In this document: one piece after another, positions 51,601 through 56,956 of the stretch
Position numbering within the stretch: the first letter of the stretch is position 1
Layout of the letters: each line of letters starts with the position of its first letter
DNA from: Metopolophium dirhodum
Taxonomy: Eukaryota > Arthropoda > Insecta > Hemiptera > Aphididae
Length of the DNA stretch: 64,000 nucleotides
NCBI RefSeq assembly: GCF_019925205.1
Contig: NC_083566.1
Span: forward strand, 27,280,001 to 27,344,000
Direction of reading: 5' to 3'
Made by a program: the position numbers and the translations under genes
Notes under the pieces: model-generated
What the model was told of the DNA's origin: nothing
The model's database searches: none
Seen by the model: only the letters and a program-made list of their open reading frames with translations

Positions 51601-53495
51601 TCGGTGGTCTTAATGTAAATATTCATTACTATTAATATAATAATCCGAGTGCTCTCGAAACGTGTAAAATAATCGGGGTGCGGGTATTACGAAATGGCTT
51701 CGGTGATGGCTAGGTGCTAATTAAAAATAGGTGCTTTTCACATGCATATACTATAAATATTAAATAGGTTCAAATATATAGTCCACGGACCACGAATTAA
51801 GAAATATACATAATAATATGATATAATATAATATGCAGGTACGTTGGATGAGATTACGTCCGAGAGGATAATAATTGTTGCGCCTATATAATTCGGTGTA
51901 GCTTCTCTCGCAAACACAATATTATAATATATAAATGAAGAAACAGCGTGGAGCTGCGGAAAAAGTGTCGTAACCGAATACCACGAGTGAAAAGATAATA
52001 ATATATTAATGTAATTAAAAACCACTAAAACACCTCGTAACCCAAAGCCCACACGATCTGCAGACGTTGTACACACACAACTAGTAAACCGCCTCCTCCG
52101 AAAGCAAATTATACTATGGTAACTACAGTTTGCAATCGGAAACGATTGGACTAAATTTCCAATTCTAACAAACATATTTATTGGGCGGTGATGTATTACT
52201 AAATAGTCCAGTGTTTCCGAACCCGTGGCCCACAGTGGCGTGCTCAGAATTTTTTAATGGAAGGAGATAGAAAATTTGATTGCAAAGTATATCGTGTGGT
52301 CGTAGTTACTACACCGGAATAACAATAGAATATATAATACATTAAATTTCAATAAATATTATTTTGACTATGCTTTGTAAATTTTGGTTTTAATTTATAA
52401 AAATACGTACATACATTTTTCTACAACAACCCTCATCCCACAACTTATATAGGTAACTACTTTAATTATGAATTCTATTATTCAATGAAATATAAATGCG
52501 GTTTCCAAAAACACTACACAGACATCCAACGAACAAAATTCTCTATTCAACCTATTGCCTTTTGTTTCCAAGAAACAAATCTGAGACCCAACAATTCCTT
52601 CCCAATACGGGGGTTCAATTGATACTTTAAAAACCGCCAAACAAATTTGCGTGCAAGTGATTGCGTTTCTATATCCGTTAACACCCTCATCGAAAGCACG
52701 GAAGTCCCTATACAACCAACTCTTGAAGTAATAGCCATCTCTCTATATCTAAAAAATCCATTATGCATTTGAAACAATTACTTTACATTTACTTGCACTG
52801 GGACAGTGGGACTCCATTCCATCTACCAACAAACTTAAGTCCATAAAAAGTAAAATATAACACGTAAAATGTAACACGTTGATACTCAATAAAAAAAAAA
52901 ACTATGAATAGGTAAATATAATGAATCAAAAACTATGTATAAATTATTACAAAATGCATATTATTATTTGTCAATTATATATGGTAATGAAAAACAATCC
53001 AATATCAAAAGTATTTGTTATTATTACGATTGCAAAAAAAAGGTTATTGTGTGGGGGGGGGGGGATCTAAAGGGATGAGAAAACCCCGTTCACTACGTAA
53101 CCTTTTACATAGTAATAAAAAGTCAAACCAATTTTTTTGTCGATTATTCATTATTAGAATCGTACACTTTAGGAATGCCGAAAAAATATTCATATGACAT
53201 ATTATAAACCTAGCGAAGGCACCATATTCCACTTAGAATAACAGTATCTTCCAGAACTACCCATCCCGACCTCCACATACCATTCGTTAAGAAGAGTTTG
53301 TCGGCGACTCTGTGAAATTTTCTATAAATGGTCCTAACGTGCCTATTATTATAACTACTGCGCACAGATAAGAACGGCGGTAAAACCCTGTGCTGAATCA
53401 ATACAAAAAACGTATACGTAATATACCCTACCCTCGAACTGCTGGAGCCACTGGTACAAGTCCTCCAGGTCGATGGGCTCGTCGTCCGAGTCCAT
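7202..53495 (-). CDS. DIP2: Disco-interacting protein 2 (DIP2), whole gene model, 19 coding exons
   Basis: Joined coding exons (5' to 3' on the minus strand): 53495-53432, 37271-37197, 34661-34542, 13970-13833, 13642-13366, 13242-13076, 12939-12617, 12544-12421, 12306-11605, 11529-11295, 11234-10426, 10325-10213, 10128-9882, 9801-9534, 9468-9304, 9229-9114, 9018-8296, 7665-7542, 7454-7202. The total is 5043 nt, giving 1680 aa and a TGA; every junction is GT-AG and in phase. Domains: partial DMAP1-binding domain (about residues 18-45), disordered linker (46-385), first FAAL-like adenylate-forming domain (about 388-965), second (about 1040-1645). DIP2 proteins are conserved from fungi to animals. 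In flies they are tied to Disco and axon branching, and they have been linked to diacylglycerol balance. Catalytic motifs are divergent from true acyl-AMP ligases. Length fits insect DIP2, which is usually about 1.6-1.8 thousand residues. The conserved first half of the DMAP1 domain is missing in this isoform. Confidence 0.96.
7542..7665 (-). CDS. DIP2: DIP2 coding exon 18
   Basis: Encodes ELHDAVFVVGALDETIILRG and MRYHPIDIENSVMRCHRKIA. The string LRGMRYHPIDIE at about 1573-1584 matches the FAAL-type hinge motif (RGxNxYPxDIE). Acceptor TTTAG|AG, donor GAATG|GTAAGA; the split Cys codon is completed in exon 19. Confidence 0.97.
7666..8295 (-). other. DIP2 intron 17 (630 bp)
   Basis: The only intron longer than 200 bp within the compact coding block. 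AT-rich, with T tracts and the phrase CTAACCTAACCTACCTATATAT near 8094-8115. Nothing else is visible in it. Confidence 0.85.
8296..9018 (-). CDS. DIP2: DIP2 coding exon 17 (with insect-type Ser/Thr insert)
   Basis: Residues about 1315-1555. It contains RTCVVVAEERPRINLTTSFS, LSPRAVSTSFGCRVNVAICL, RNDRVSLVERGSPHS and GDSHLGEIWVQAPHNASGYF, ending in ARTGYLGFLRR. From about 1509 to 1552 it then has a Ser/Thr-rich insert that vertebrate DIP2 lacks but insect DIP2 shares in position. Acceptor TATAG|GT, donor CCAG|GTATGC. A 130-residue open frame on the opposite strand is an antisense shadow. Confidence 0.97.
9114..9229 (-). CDS. DIP2: DIP2 coding exon 16
   Basis: Encodes VYSGHHSILIPPSEIEINPG, LWLTAVSQYQVRDTFCSYG. 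Acceptor TTTCAG|TG, donor TACG|GTAATT. Sequence is close to both fly and human DIP2 at this point. Confidence 0.97.
9304..9468 (-). CDS. DIP2: DIP2 coding exon 15
   Basis: With the end of exon 14 it gives DFSVSTTGMLAGIKMSH at about 1219-1235, the second domain's phosphate-loop position. It then has SMKLACELYPSRHIALCLDP and YCGLGFALWCLS. Acceptor TTACAG|CG, donor AGCAG|GTGTGT. Confidence 0.97.
9534..9801 (-). CDS. DIP2: DIP2 coding exon 14
   Basis: Encodes AVPVTIRPPHPQNLQTTLPT, NIIKLLKSKEASNVVDVKSW and ILDTDDMPKKK, ending in LLAYLDFS. All are characteristic of the second DIP2 adenylate-forming domain. Acceptor TTTTAG|GT, donor TTCAG|GTATAA. Confidence 0.97.
9882..10128 (-). CDS. DIP2: DIP2 coding exon 13 (start of second domain)
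   Basis: Encodes YLFISEILKMRAIRDPDHVI, then TLTCSQLHKRAEKVSNLL and DHVALIFPPGIDLICAFYGC. It opens the second FAAL-like domain. Acceptor TTTCAG|TA, donor GTCG|GTAAGC. Confidence 0.97.
10213..10325 (-). CDS. DIP2: DIP2 coding exon 12
   Basis: Encodes DVGPASVMVGTIVQGNRLAT and AQGRDIGIIDMESDSNKT, the linker between the two adenylate-forming domains. Acceptor TTTCAG|AC, donor ACT|GTAAGA. A second in-frame acceptor lies 18 nt upstream (CCTAG|TT, exon start 10343) and would add six residues. Confidence 0.94.
10426..11234 (-). CDS. DIP2: DIP2 coding exon 11 (end of first adenylate-forming domain)
   Basis: Residues about 742-1011. It carries DEVGEICMGG, EYTRSGLLGFLGPGGLVFVC and GRKHNADDI at about 881-889, the latter in the position of the hinge motif before the small C-terminal subdomain. 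Later come YCLALVPPNYLPKTPLGGIH and NVLMCPHTCVTNLPKPREAH. Acceptor TTGTAG|GC, donor TCAG|GTATCT. Confidence 0.97.
11295..11529 (-). CDS. DIP2: DIP2 coding exon 10
   Basis: Residues about 664-742. It contains VVKSRDLHWGLLATKDHKDI, LLLVGDGANPWSLSSCDQFL and LRPDALCPCASSSECLTVS, which are near-invariant DIP2 strings. Acceptor TTACAG|CA, donor CGGAG|GTAAAT. Confidence 0.97.
11605..12306 (-). CDS. DIP2: DIP2 coding exon 9 (first adenylate-forming domain)
   Basis: Residues about 430-663. It contains HGDRVALVYPNSDPLNFLCS, FYGCIFAGIVPVPIEVPLTR and EYTTDKEGSVMGVSVS at about 576-591. The last is the place of the phosphate-binding loop of acyl-AMP ligases (consensus YTSGSTGxPKG). The loop here keeps its length but lacks the usual Ser-Gly-Ser-Thr-Gly string. 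Acceptor TTTTAG|GT, donor GAG|GTAAAT. Confidence 0.97.
12421..12544 (-). CDS. DIP2: DIP2 coding exon 8
   Basis: Encodes VPSGLPRNLEAALQRYGSST and continues to KLSITLTYG. This is the N-terminal edge of the first adenylate-forming domain and is highly conserved in DIP2. Acceptor CCACAG|GT, donor TACG|GTAATA. Confidence 0.96.
12617..12939 (-). CDS. DIP2: DIP2 coding exon 7
   Basis: Residues about 281-388. It includes RWKVSAKIQQLLNTLKRPKR, a conserved basic helix, then PLPEFYEDDDVELEIAANPK and RPEGAYMSPALGEPLS. Acceptor TTTCAG|AC, donor TCC|GTGAGT. The final conserved stretch leads straight into the first FAAL-like domain. Confidence 0.95.
13076..13242 (-). CDS. DIP2: DIP2 coding exon 6
   Basis: Encodes IPNGAPGGGVSGNN, then GYWDESRTIIETPKEQDK and ADMLHNVRPP. 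Acceptor TTACAG|GA, donor CCAT|GTGAGC. It lies within the linker between the DMAP1 part and the first adenylate-forming domain. Phase is 1 at its start and 1 at its end. Confidence 0.9.
13366..13642 (-). CDS. DIP2: DIP2 coding exon 5 (low-complexity linker)
   Basis: Residues about 133-225. It starts DSSSDDDSVGDHIPDRGEAK, an acidic Ser/Asp cluster seen in animal DIP2, and then passes through Ser/Thr/Ala-rich text to a run of seven His at about 217-223 encoded by CAT/CAC repeats. Acceptor TTTCAG|AT, donor ACTAA|GTGAGC. The linker is presumably disordered; the His run is a likely site of length variation. Confidence 0.9.
13833..13970 (-). CDS. DIP2: DIP2 coding exon 4
   Basis: Encodes EVRQEAVQQALAAMQSRPKP and a basic Ser/Pro-rich tail (SLPMPSKRTSVMAKSPDRS). 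EVRQEAVQQALAAMQ continues the conserved block of exon 3. Acceptor TTTTAG|AA, donor ACCG|GTGAGC. It opens the compact coding block that holds the rest of the gene. Confidence 0.95.
17005..17066 (+). repeat. Truncated left end of repeat family A
   Basis: TTAGATTCTGAGCGGAGCGAGGAATGTGATGG followed by ACAATGATG is a second copy of the family A left terminus. It stands directly before the start of the longer copy at 17066, so two left ends lie in tandem. This suggests one element inserted into or beside the end of another. Confidence 0.65.
17066..18835 (+). repeat. Interspersed repeat family A, long copy
   Basis: Runs from GATTCTGAGTGAAACGATG to CAGCAGAGCGACATCCACTTG. It has two full internal units of about 500 bp (starting near 17400 and 17940), each with GACCGTAGATGCATGAAA or its variant, TTTTTGAGCTGTTTACGG, ATAAATATCAATAAA and a GGCTCCT / GACTCCT block, and then part of a third unit. 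The right end has CACTCAGAATCGTTTTTCTT and ATACAATGATATATCATTG. No coding frame is present. Same family as 1186-2170, 3491-4362 and 59402-59525. Confidence 0.75.
17113..17185 (+). repeat. T-rich microsatellite (T8-10 A)n
   Basis: About eight repeats of a run of T followed by one A, just inside the left end of the family A copy. The 63-residue phenylalanine-rich open frame across it is an artefact of the repeat. Confidence 0.85.
18836..19560 (+). repeat. Second interspersed repeat, related end structure (family C)
   Basis: Directly follows the family A copy. Its body does not match family A, but its right end has the same design: CGCTCAAAATCGTTTTTTTGTC, then GAATGCAATCATTGCATTCAAAT, then CACTATCCTGTCCGAGGCCC. 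The end resembles the family A end (CACTCAGAATCGTTTTTC, ATACAATGAT...ATCATTG, AATTCAAAT). I infer a related subfamily. No coding frame. Confidence 0.5.
23597..23607 (+). repeat. Poly-G run (11 bases)
   Basis: Eleven G followed by AGGGG on the plus strand within intron 3 of DIP2. Confidence 0.9.
24120..24480. promoter_or_regulatory. CpG-rich patch in intron 3
   Basis: GC- and CpG-rich compared with its AT-rich surroundings: dense CGCG, TCGATCG and CGACG words, including GCGCGCGATTCGATCGG. There is no clear coding frame. It may be an unmethylated regulatory element; that is inference from composition alone. Confidence 0.3.
25708..25732. repeat. (TA)n microsatellite
   Basis: About twelve uninterrupted TA units in intron 3. 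Confidence 0.9.
27323..27356. repeat. (CA)n microsatellite
   Basis: About sixteen CA units with one CG interruption near the end. Cys/Val-rich open frames crossing it are repeat artefacts. Confidence 0.9.
27598..27625. repeat. (CA)n microsatellite
   Basis: About fourteen uninterrupted CA units, 240 bp downstream of the previous array. The DNA between and around them also has TG/CG-rich words (for example GTGTGTGTGTGCGTGCG near 27698). Confidence 0.9.
28220..28520. promoter_or_regulatory. CpG island-like patch in intron 3
   Basis: The most GC-rich stretch of intron 3: GAACCGCGCGAATCGGCGGAG, CTCGACGCGCCGGATATCCG and GGCGGCGGCGGCGG. Open frames of about 95-126 residues run through it on both strands, but their translations are Arg/Pro-rich low complexity and match nothing I know. 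It is a candidate alternative promoter or enhancer of DIP2, or the promoter of an unannotated non-coding RNA. Confidence 0.35.
30537..30545 (+). repeat. Poly-G run (9 bases)
   Basis: Nine G on the plus strand in intron 3, followed 240 bp later by GGCCCTCCCCCC in the opposite sense near 30774. Confidence 0.85.
34542..34661 (-). CDS. DIP2: DIP2 coding exon 3
   Basis: Encodes about 40 residues: a Ser/Gln/His-rich start (SSQQHQHHQH) then RTRRTQRRVTHNEKRYHS, a basic block that is strongly conserved in animal DIP2. The acceptor is TTGCAG|CC and the donor TCAG|GTACAT. It is followed by the 20.6 kb intron 3. Confidence 0.95.
34662..37196 (-). other. DIP2 intron 2 (2.5 kb)
   Basis: AT-rich DNA between exons 2 and 3. 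It holds a small perfect hairpin GGCCGTGGTACGGCC at about 36971-36985 and TATA-type microsatellites near 34875-34890. No coding frame or transposon end is evident. Confidence 0.85.
37197..37271 (-). CDS. DIP2: DIP2 coding exon 2 (DMAP1-binding core)
   Basis: Encodes DITQKGYEKKKTRLLAPY, the hallmark second half of the DMAP1-binding domain, then APKQPQ. The acceptor is TTACAG|GT and the donor CAAG|GTTTGT. It carries 2 nt of the split Gly codon at its start and one nt of the next codon at its end. It is isolated by 16.2 kb upstream and 2.5 kb downstream. Confidence 0.95.
39296..39358. repeat. (TA)n / (TATACA)n microsatellite
   Basis: Sixty bases of TATACATATA and pure TA repeats in intron 1. 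Tyr/Ile-rich open frames over it are artefacts. Confidence 0.85.
39453..39460 (+). repeat. Poly-G run (8 bases)
   Basis: Eight G on the plus strand at the edge of a CpG-rich patch (39400-39620) in intron 1. Confidence 0.85.
39683..39708. repeat. (TAA)n microsatellite
   Basis: About eight AAT units in intron 1. Confidence 0.85.
41175..41381 (+). other. Unassigned open segment ending at a splice-donor-like site
   Basis: Part of a 143-residue plus-strand frame (40950-41381). Its last 45 residues, including LSERLLLPATLLQLIETTPE and LRLAGPLEVVFCTNDC, look more like protein than the AT-rich surroundings. The frame runs into TGTGC|GTGAGTG at about 41377-41383, a consensus 5' splice site. I recognise no family. 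It could be an exon of a gene nested in DIP2 intron 1 or a chance frame in a GC-richer patch. Confidence 0.2.
44208..44243. repeat. (GGT)n trinucleotide tract
   Basis: About twelve GGT-type units with a few changes. A plus-strand frame through it reads poly-Val and then RRGMRYDDLDFKERAA before a GTGAGT. Confidence 0.8.
45281..45720. mobile_element. Palindromic MITE flanked by TTAA
   Basis: The left end TTAAGAGGATGTCAGCGCAC is answered at the right by GTGCGATGACTTCCTCTTAA. The arms of about 170 bp are inverted copies of each other: CAACATAGACAAAACGCATT, GCAGAATCGTTTTTTCTA, GAGTAAAATCA and AAAGATAGAGAATAATATTT all have complements in the right arm. About 80 bp of loop lies between. TTAA at both ends (45281-45284, 45717-45720) fits a piggyBac-type target duplication, though TTAA could also be part of the terminus. 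No transposase frame; the 63-residue open frame in the right arm is not a gene. Confidence 0.8.
46351..46640 (+). pseudogene. Decayed coding-like fragment
   Basis: An ATG at 46351 opens MDSKIIEILTQTNSKL. After a shift of frame the sequence continues as TIENLRRLIDISNITTDKKT and VRHGHVLRRIQ. The text alternates hydrophobic and charged residues as in a coiled coil, but stops and shifts break it. No family is recognised. It is a possible relic of a transposon ORF or a multicopy aphid gene. Confidence 0.2.
47109..47131. repeat. (CA)n microsatellite
   Basis: About eleven CA units in intron 1. Val/Cys-rich frames on the minus strand here are artefacts. Confidence 0.85.
47304..47327 (+). repeat. G-rich tract with 13-base poly-G
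   Basis: GGGGCGGGGCG followed by G runs to 47327. Several runs of three or more G sit close together, so a G-quadruplex on the plus strand is possible. Located in intron 1. Confidence 0.85.
52206..52260. mobile_element. hAT-type transposon ends, nested or adjacent
   Basis: CAGTGTTTCCGAACCCGTGGCCCA (in words: CAGTGTTTCC near 52209, then GTGGCCCA) is followed at once by CAGTGGCGTGCTCAG at 52235. Both begin CAGTG as hAT terminal repeats do. The first looks cut short by the second. I cannot find the matching right ends. The ORFs at 52482-52777 on the minus strand overlap each other in two frames and may be decayed element sequence. Confidence 0.4.
53053..53064 (+). repeat. Poly-G run (12 bases)
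   Basis: Twelve G on the plus strand in intron 1, 370 bp from DIP2 exon 1. Confidence 0.9.
53432..53495 (-). CDS. DIP2: DIP2 coding exon 1 (start codon)
   Basis: Encodes 21 residues beginning MDSDDEPIDLEDLYQWLQQFE plus the first base of Gly22; the donor is G|GTAGGG. The ATG context is CACAAATGG, good for an insect, and an in-frame TGA sits at 53531-53529 upstream. In other DIP2 proteins this exon ends at the same codon (Gly of SEGDITQKG) but encodes the first DMAP1 helix with LAELELELSEG. Here that text is absent, so this is probably an alternative first exon. Confidence that it is spliced to exon 2 is moderate, because the inference rests on phase and donor quality only. Confidence 0.7.
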
Positions 53496-53930
53496 TTGTG
53501 AGCCGCGTCCGGCCACGGTGGCGAGAGGTCAGCGACGCGACGTTTCCGGACGCGCTATGACACTTGTCGTTCCCGCCGCGCCGCCATCCAACCGACTTGT
53601 CGTCGTCGTCGTCACTGCTAACTCGCTGTGCAACAAGTTGCCGCCATCCGTGTACGCGGTGGTGGTGGTGGTGGGGATGGTGCCGCCGGCGTCGGCAGCA
53701 ACAACAACAGACGGACGAGTCGACGGCATCGCGACTGCTGGCCGACTGGTCACGACGCCGCGAGGGTGGCGCGACGTTTCGCGCGGGTGTCTGTTGGGGT
53801 GGCGAGCGGCGGTATCGGCCCGGGGGTGGCGCCGCGCGCGTTAGACTTTCCGCGTTCTAGACAAAAGACTCCCGCTGCGCGCGCGTACCCAACCCCAACA
53901 AAAGTCGCAGCACGAGGAACCAGAAGGTTT
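53496..53930 (-). promoter_or_regulatory. DIP2: GC-rich 5' leader and probable promoter region of this DIP2 isoform
   Basis: The densest GC/CpG stretch in the window, directly upstream of exon 1 (for example CCGGGGGTGGCGCCGCGCGCG near 53820). It passes sharply into AT-rich DNA at about 53930. The composition suits a broad CpG-type promoter and leader; I see no clear TATA box on the minus strand. The start site cannot be fixed by eye. Confidence 0.5.
53529..53753 (-). CDS. Upstream ORF in the DIP2 5' leader (74 aa)
   Basis: ATG at 53753, TGA at 53531-53529. The stop is 33 nt upstream of the DIP2 ATG and in the same reading frame; it is followed by C (TGA C). The peptide is low-complexity, rich in Thr, Ala, Ser and Arg, and has a TTTTT run encoded by the GTGGTGGTG tract of the other strand. 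If transcription starts above 53753, it would be translated first and could limit DIP2 output. Readthrough of TGA-C would yield an N-terminally extended DIP2. Low-complexity composition argues against a conserved protein. Confidence 0.35.
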   Translation of the reverse strand: MTSRPAVAMPSTRPSVVVAADAGGTIPTTTTTAYTDGGNLLHSELAVTTTTTSRLDGGAAGTTSVIARPETSRR

Positions 53931-56520
53931 ATGTGTGTTTCGATGGTAAAATAAAAATGTCTTTTACCTATATTAAGTAGAAGTACCTACGACCCACCTA
54001 TTTCCTACCTATATAATAAGACGTTCCGGCTATTTTATTGTGTATTTATTTTTGATTTCGAGCGACTTCACTCGTGGTAGGTATACAGACATACATTGTG
54101 TTTAAAAAAAACGAGAATCAGCGTTAAAAACTAACAGTAAATATTTAATAATAATATTCATAGGGCTAAACAGGTACGAGAGCGGTGGTTTAAATATTAC
54201 CGAATGACACGATGATCGTCGTATAATCGTCGCGCCTGATCAACATCGCGGATATAATGATGTTATATAATAGATAGCTAATTGTAATTTTAATATTATG
54301 GTGTGCGAGCGTAGAATTCAAATGACAAGGAATCTATAATATCGTTATTTCTTAAGTTTACATCACAGTCGTATAAAATATACTAGTCCCGGATAATATA
54401 GCGGCGATGCGGTTTCAATAAACGGTAATGTTAAATCCCGTACACACCAATACCGTAAAGCATCCGTCTGATTATTTTATTGATATTCTATTCTAATCGA
54501 GCCGCCTAAACCTATTTATGCTGTTACACTATCATTATATTACAATATACACTCGTTACAATTATTGTTTTCTTATTCATGATTTCAGAATGTTTACACA
54601 GTAAATGTTAGTTAGGTCAACAAAGTGAACAAAAGTCGTACGGCAAATATTTGTGTCACGTTCGCAATTGAGATTTATAACGAAATTGTTCAGCGTGGTT
54701 ATCAATTTGGACAAAATAATTATGCAGCGTGTATCCAAAACGTGTAAGTTCTATATAGGCATATATGTACGCAATTTAACACAAATGTACAAATGTTTTA
54801 ATAGAATTCTATAGTACCTTGCGAAGAGATGAATATTAAATTTAAAAAAAGAAATTTAATATACTAGAAATACCATATACCTTTATTATATTTTGAGAAC
54901 ATCATGAAACATGTTTCATATAATACAAAATTGCGAGAGGAATCAAAAGGTTTTCATAAAATATATATTCCACGAAGTAATTTTATATGAAATAAAAACA
55001 TTTTTATATTTTAAATTTTAATTACTTATCCACAGCATTTTCAACTAACAGTTTTGATAAAACAAAATCACTTGTTCCAAAAAGAAACGGATACCACATA
55101 TTTCAATAATTGTACTCAGAAAAAAAATCATAATTAAATAACTTAATAATATCATCTATAGGTATTGTTTTTTTATAAGAATAACGCGTACTCGTTCGTA
55201 AAAAACAAATACGTCTACCCATATATACATATAATATAATATATATATATTTTTTTTTAACTTGGCGGCTACACTTGCACAATGAAAATGCGCGTCATTA
55301 CGCAGAATTCAAAGCTACTCGTGCGCATTTCATTGTTCCGACTAACTGAAAAATTCACTTGTCAAATGCACATATTCTTTTTGTTAAAAAGTAATTAACA
55401 CGACACAAAGTTCAAAAGATACACTTAATCATTTTCTCGTCCTTAAACTGCTTTCTTTGATAACAGTCCACTTCCTCTGAATGTACAAGATATTTTCCTT
55501 TGAACGTACTTTTAAAACACTCTCGACTCATGTACATACATTACAAGCATAATGTATGATTTTTAACCTAGTTTCGTAGTTCAAGTTACGGCCGTTGCGG
55601 CGTCAGAAAAATTACATATTTATGGAAGACGTTTAAATATGCGTGTCACAGATCATAAACACAATACGTATAGGTATACCCATAATATGAAGTATTGAGT
55701 GAGCAGTGCAGTACTGCTTCATCACACAATGCGCCGTGTATAATATATTATTACATAGTTTGAAACAATATACGAAACTCGTTCAAAACACAAATACTTA
55801 ATATTACAACGTACACAATTATTCGATAACAAACCGCTGCACGCGGATACGTATTTGCTCGAAAATTTGGTCGTTTCCAGTGCGCATATTATACGTACCT
55901 ATGTATAATTGTGATCTGCATGTTAAACACGGGCAAATGCAATATTGGCGAGACCGCGGCGTTTAGTGGCTCTGCGTGTAACCAAATAGTATAGCACTCT
56001 GGGGAACGGACCGGATCGTGTTATAGGTACGAACAGTGCAGTGTAGTAATCATACATACATACATACATACATACATATTATACCGTGTGCAGACTGTAT
56101 AATATGTGTTCACTATTATAGTATCGAATGCACCACAATATATATAGTATTACCATTACTCGTCTATGCCGCGGTGGTTATTGCCGTGTAATTTTAGCCT
56201 AAATTGAGCATCGAAAACCCTATATAACATAATACACACCTAAACGTAATATTTAATATGTATAGAGGTACCTACGTGGCTACGTATATACACCGCGCTG
56301 CAGGTATTTCAAATACACAACTATAGGTACCCATAATATAAAACTATATCAGAGTATAGGTATAGTGCCCGTCCGCGGGTAGCATATAATAATAATATAT
56401 ATATATATATATATACAACGGGTATGGAGAAGGGGCACAATTGATTTTTCAGTCCGGCGAACGAACCTAACTGGGCTTTTCCGCTCAGGAATTCGGAAGC
56501 TACGCCGGGCAGACGGGCAG
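53931..56520. other. AT-rich upstream intergenic DNA
   Basis: No gene or transposon end seen. It contains a (CATA)n array at 56051-56079 and TATA microsatellites near 55232-55250 and 56397-56415. It lies between the DIP2 5' end and the plus-strand promoter signature at 56.53 kb. Confidence 0.55.
56051..56079. repeat. (CATA)n microsatellite
   Basis: Seven CATA units in tandem. Confidence 0.9.
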
Positions 56521-56530
56521 GGCGAGAGTA

Positions 56531-56590
56531 TATAAATAGCGAGCGAGGTGGCCGTGTTTGCAGTCTAATCACGTGTGTGGTAGTAAGTAT
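56531..56590 (+). promoter_or_regulatory. Candidate TATA/initiator promoter on the plus strand
   Basis: TATAAATA at 56531-56538 is followed by GCAGTCT with its A at 56562, so the TATA starts 31 bases upstream of the putative start. That is the classic arthropod spacing for TATA and the TCAGT initiator. Twenty bases further is GTAAGTAT (56583-56590), a perfect 5' splice site, so a short first exon is possible. It points away from DIP2. What it drives is not visible with certainty. Confidence 0.4.
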
Positions 56591-56734
56591 ACGACGTACG
56601 CCATGGCGCATTATATTGTTGAGGTCAGGTCATGGGTTTGCGTCTAGAAATTTATCAATTACACGGGCGACGACGGACGTTTGGCACGCTGCGCAGTACG
56701 CTGTCGTCTTACGAAAACAAATCCGAAAGCAAAA

Positions 56735-56956
56735 ATGTCTTGCTGGTTTAAACGGAAAACGCGAAAACCGTGTTCGAATACCCACCATGATATTATATAT
56801 AGCGACACGGAAGACGGACGATTTACTTATATAGGTCATCCCGGGTGGTTAAGGAGAGACAAATGTAACATCGTTGTCATCGTCGTCAATAGCACAAAAT
56901 TTACAAAAAAATACTATTGTCATTTCGCCACACGGTATCTGCAACTTATCGAATAA
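56735..56956 (+). CDS. Hypothetical small ORF downstream of the candidate promoter (73 aa)
   Basis: ATG at 56735 in the good insect context CAAAAATGT, TAA at 56954-56956. It starts MSCWFKRKTRKPC, with a basic N-terminus, and includes IIYSDTEDGRFTYIGHPGWL. No signal peptide or known domain. Other short frames (ATG at 56603, 14 aa; ATG at 56632, 39 aa) come first on the same strand. A 133-residue frame on the opposite strand overlaps the end (56849-57250). I cannot decide whether any of these is real. Confidence 0.2.
   Translation: MSCWFKRKTRKPCSNTHHDIIYSDTEDGRFTYIGHPGWLRRDKCNIVVIVVNSTKFTKKYYCHFATRYLQLIE

Larger units (their letters stand above)
37272..53431 (-). other. DIP2 intron 1 (16.2 kb)
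   Basis: Separates the exon with the ATG from the DMAP1-core exon. 37.3-39.2 kb is AT-rich. 39.4-39.6, 40.4-41.4, 43.4-44.5 and 47.2-47.4 kb are CpG-richer patches. 45.3-45.7 kb is a MITE. 48-52.2 kb is AT-rich with little in it. 52.2-52.8 kb carries hAT-type ends and degraded sequence. Possible plus-strand exons at 41.2-41.4 and 44.2-44.3 kb are discussed in the findings. I see no established gene nested here. Confidence 0.8.
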
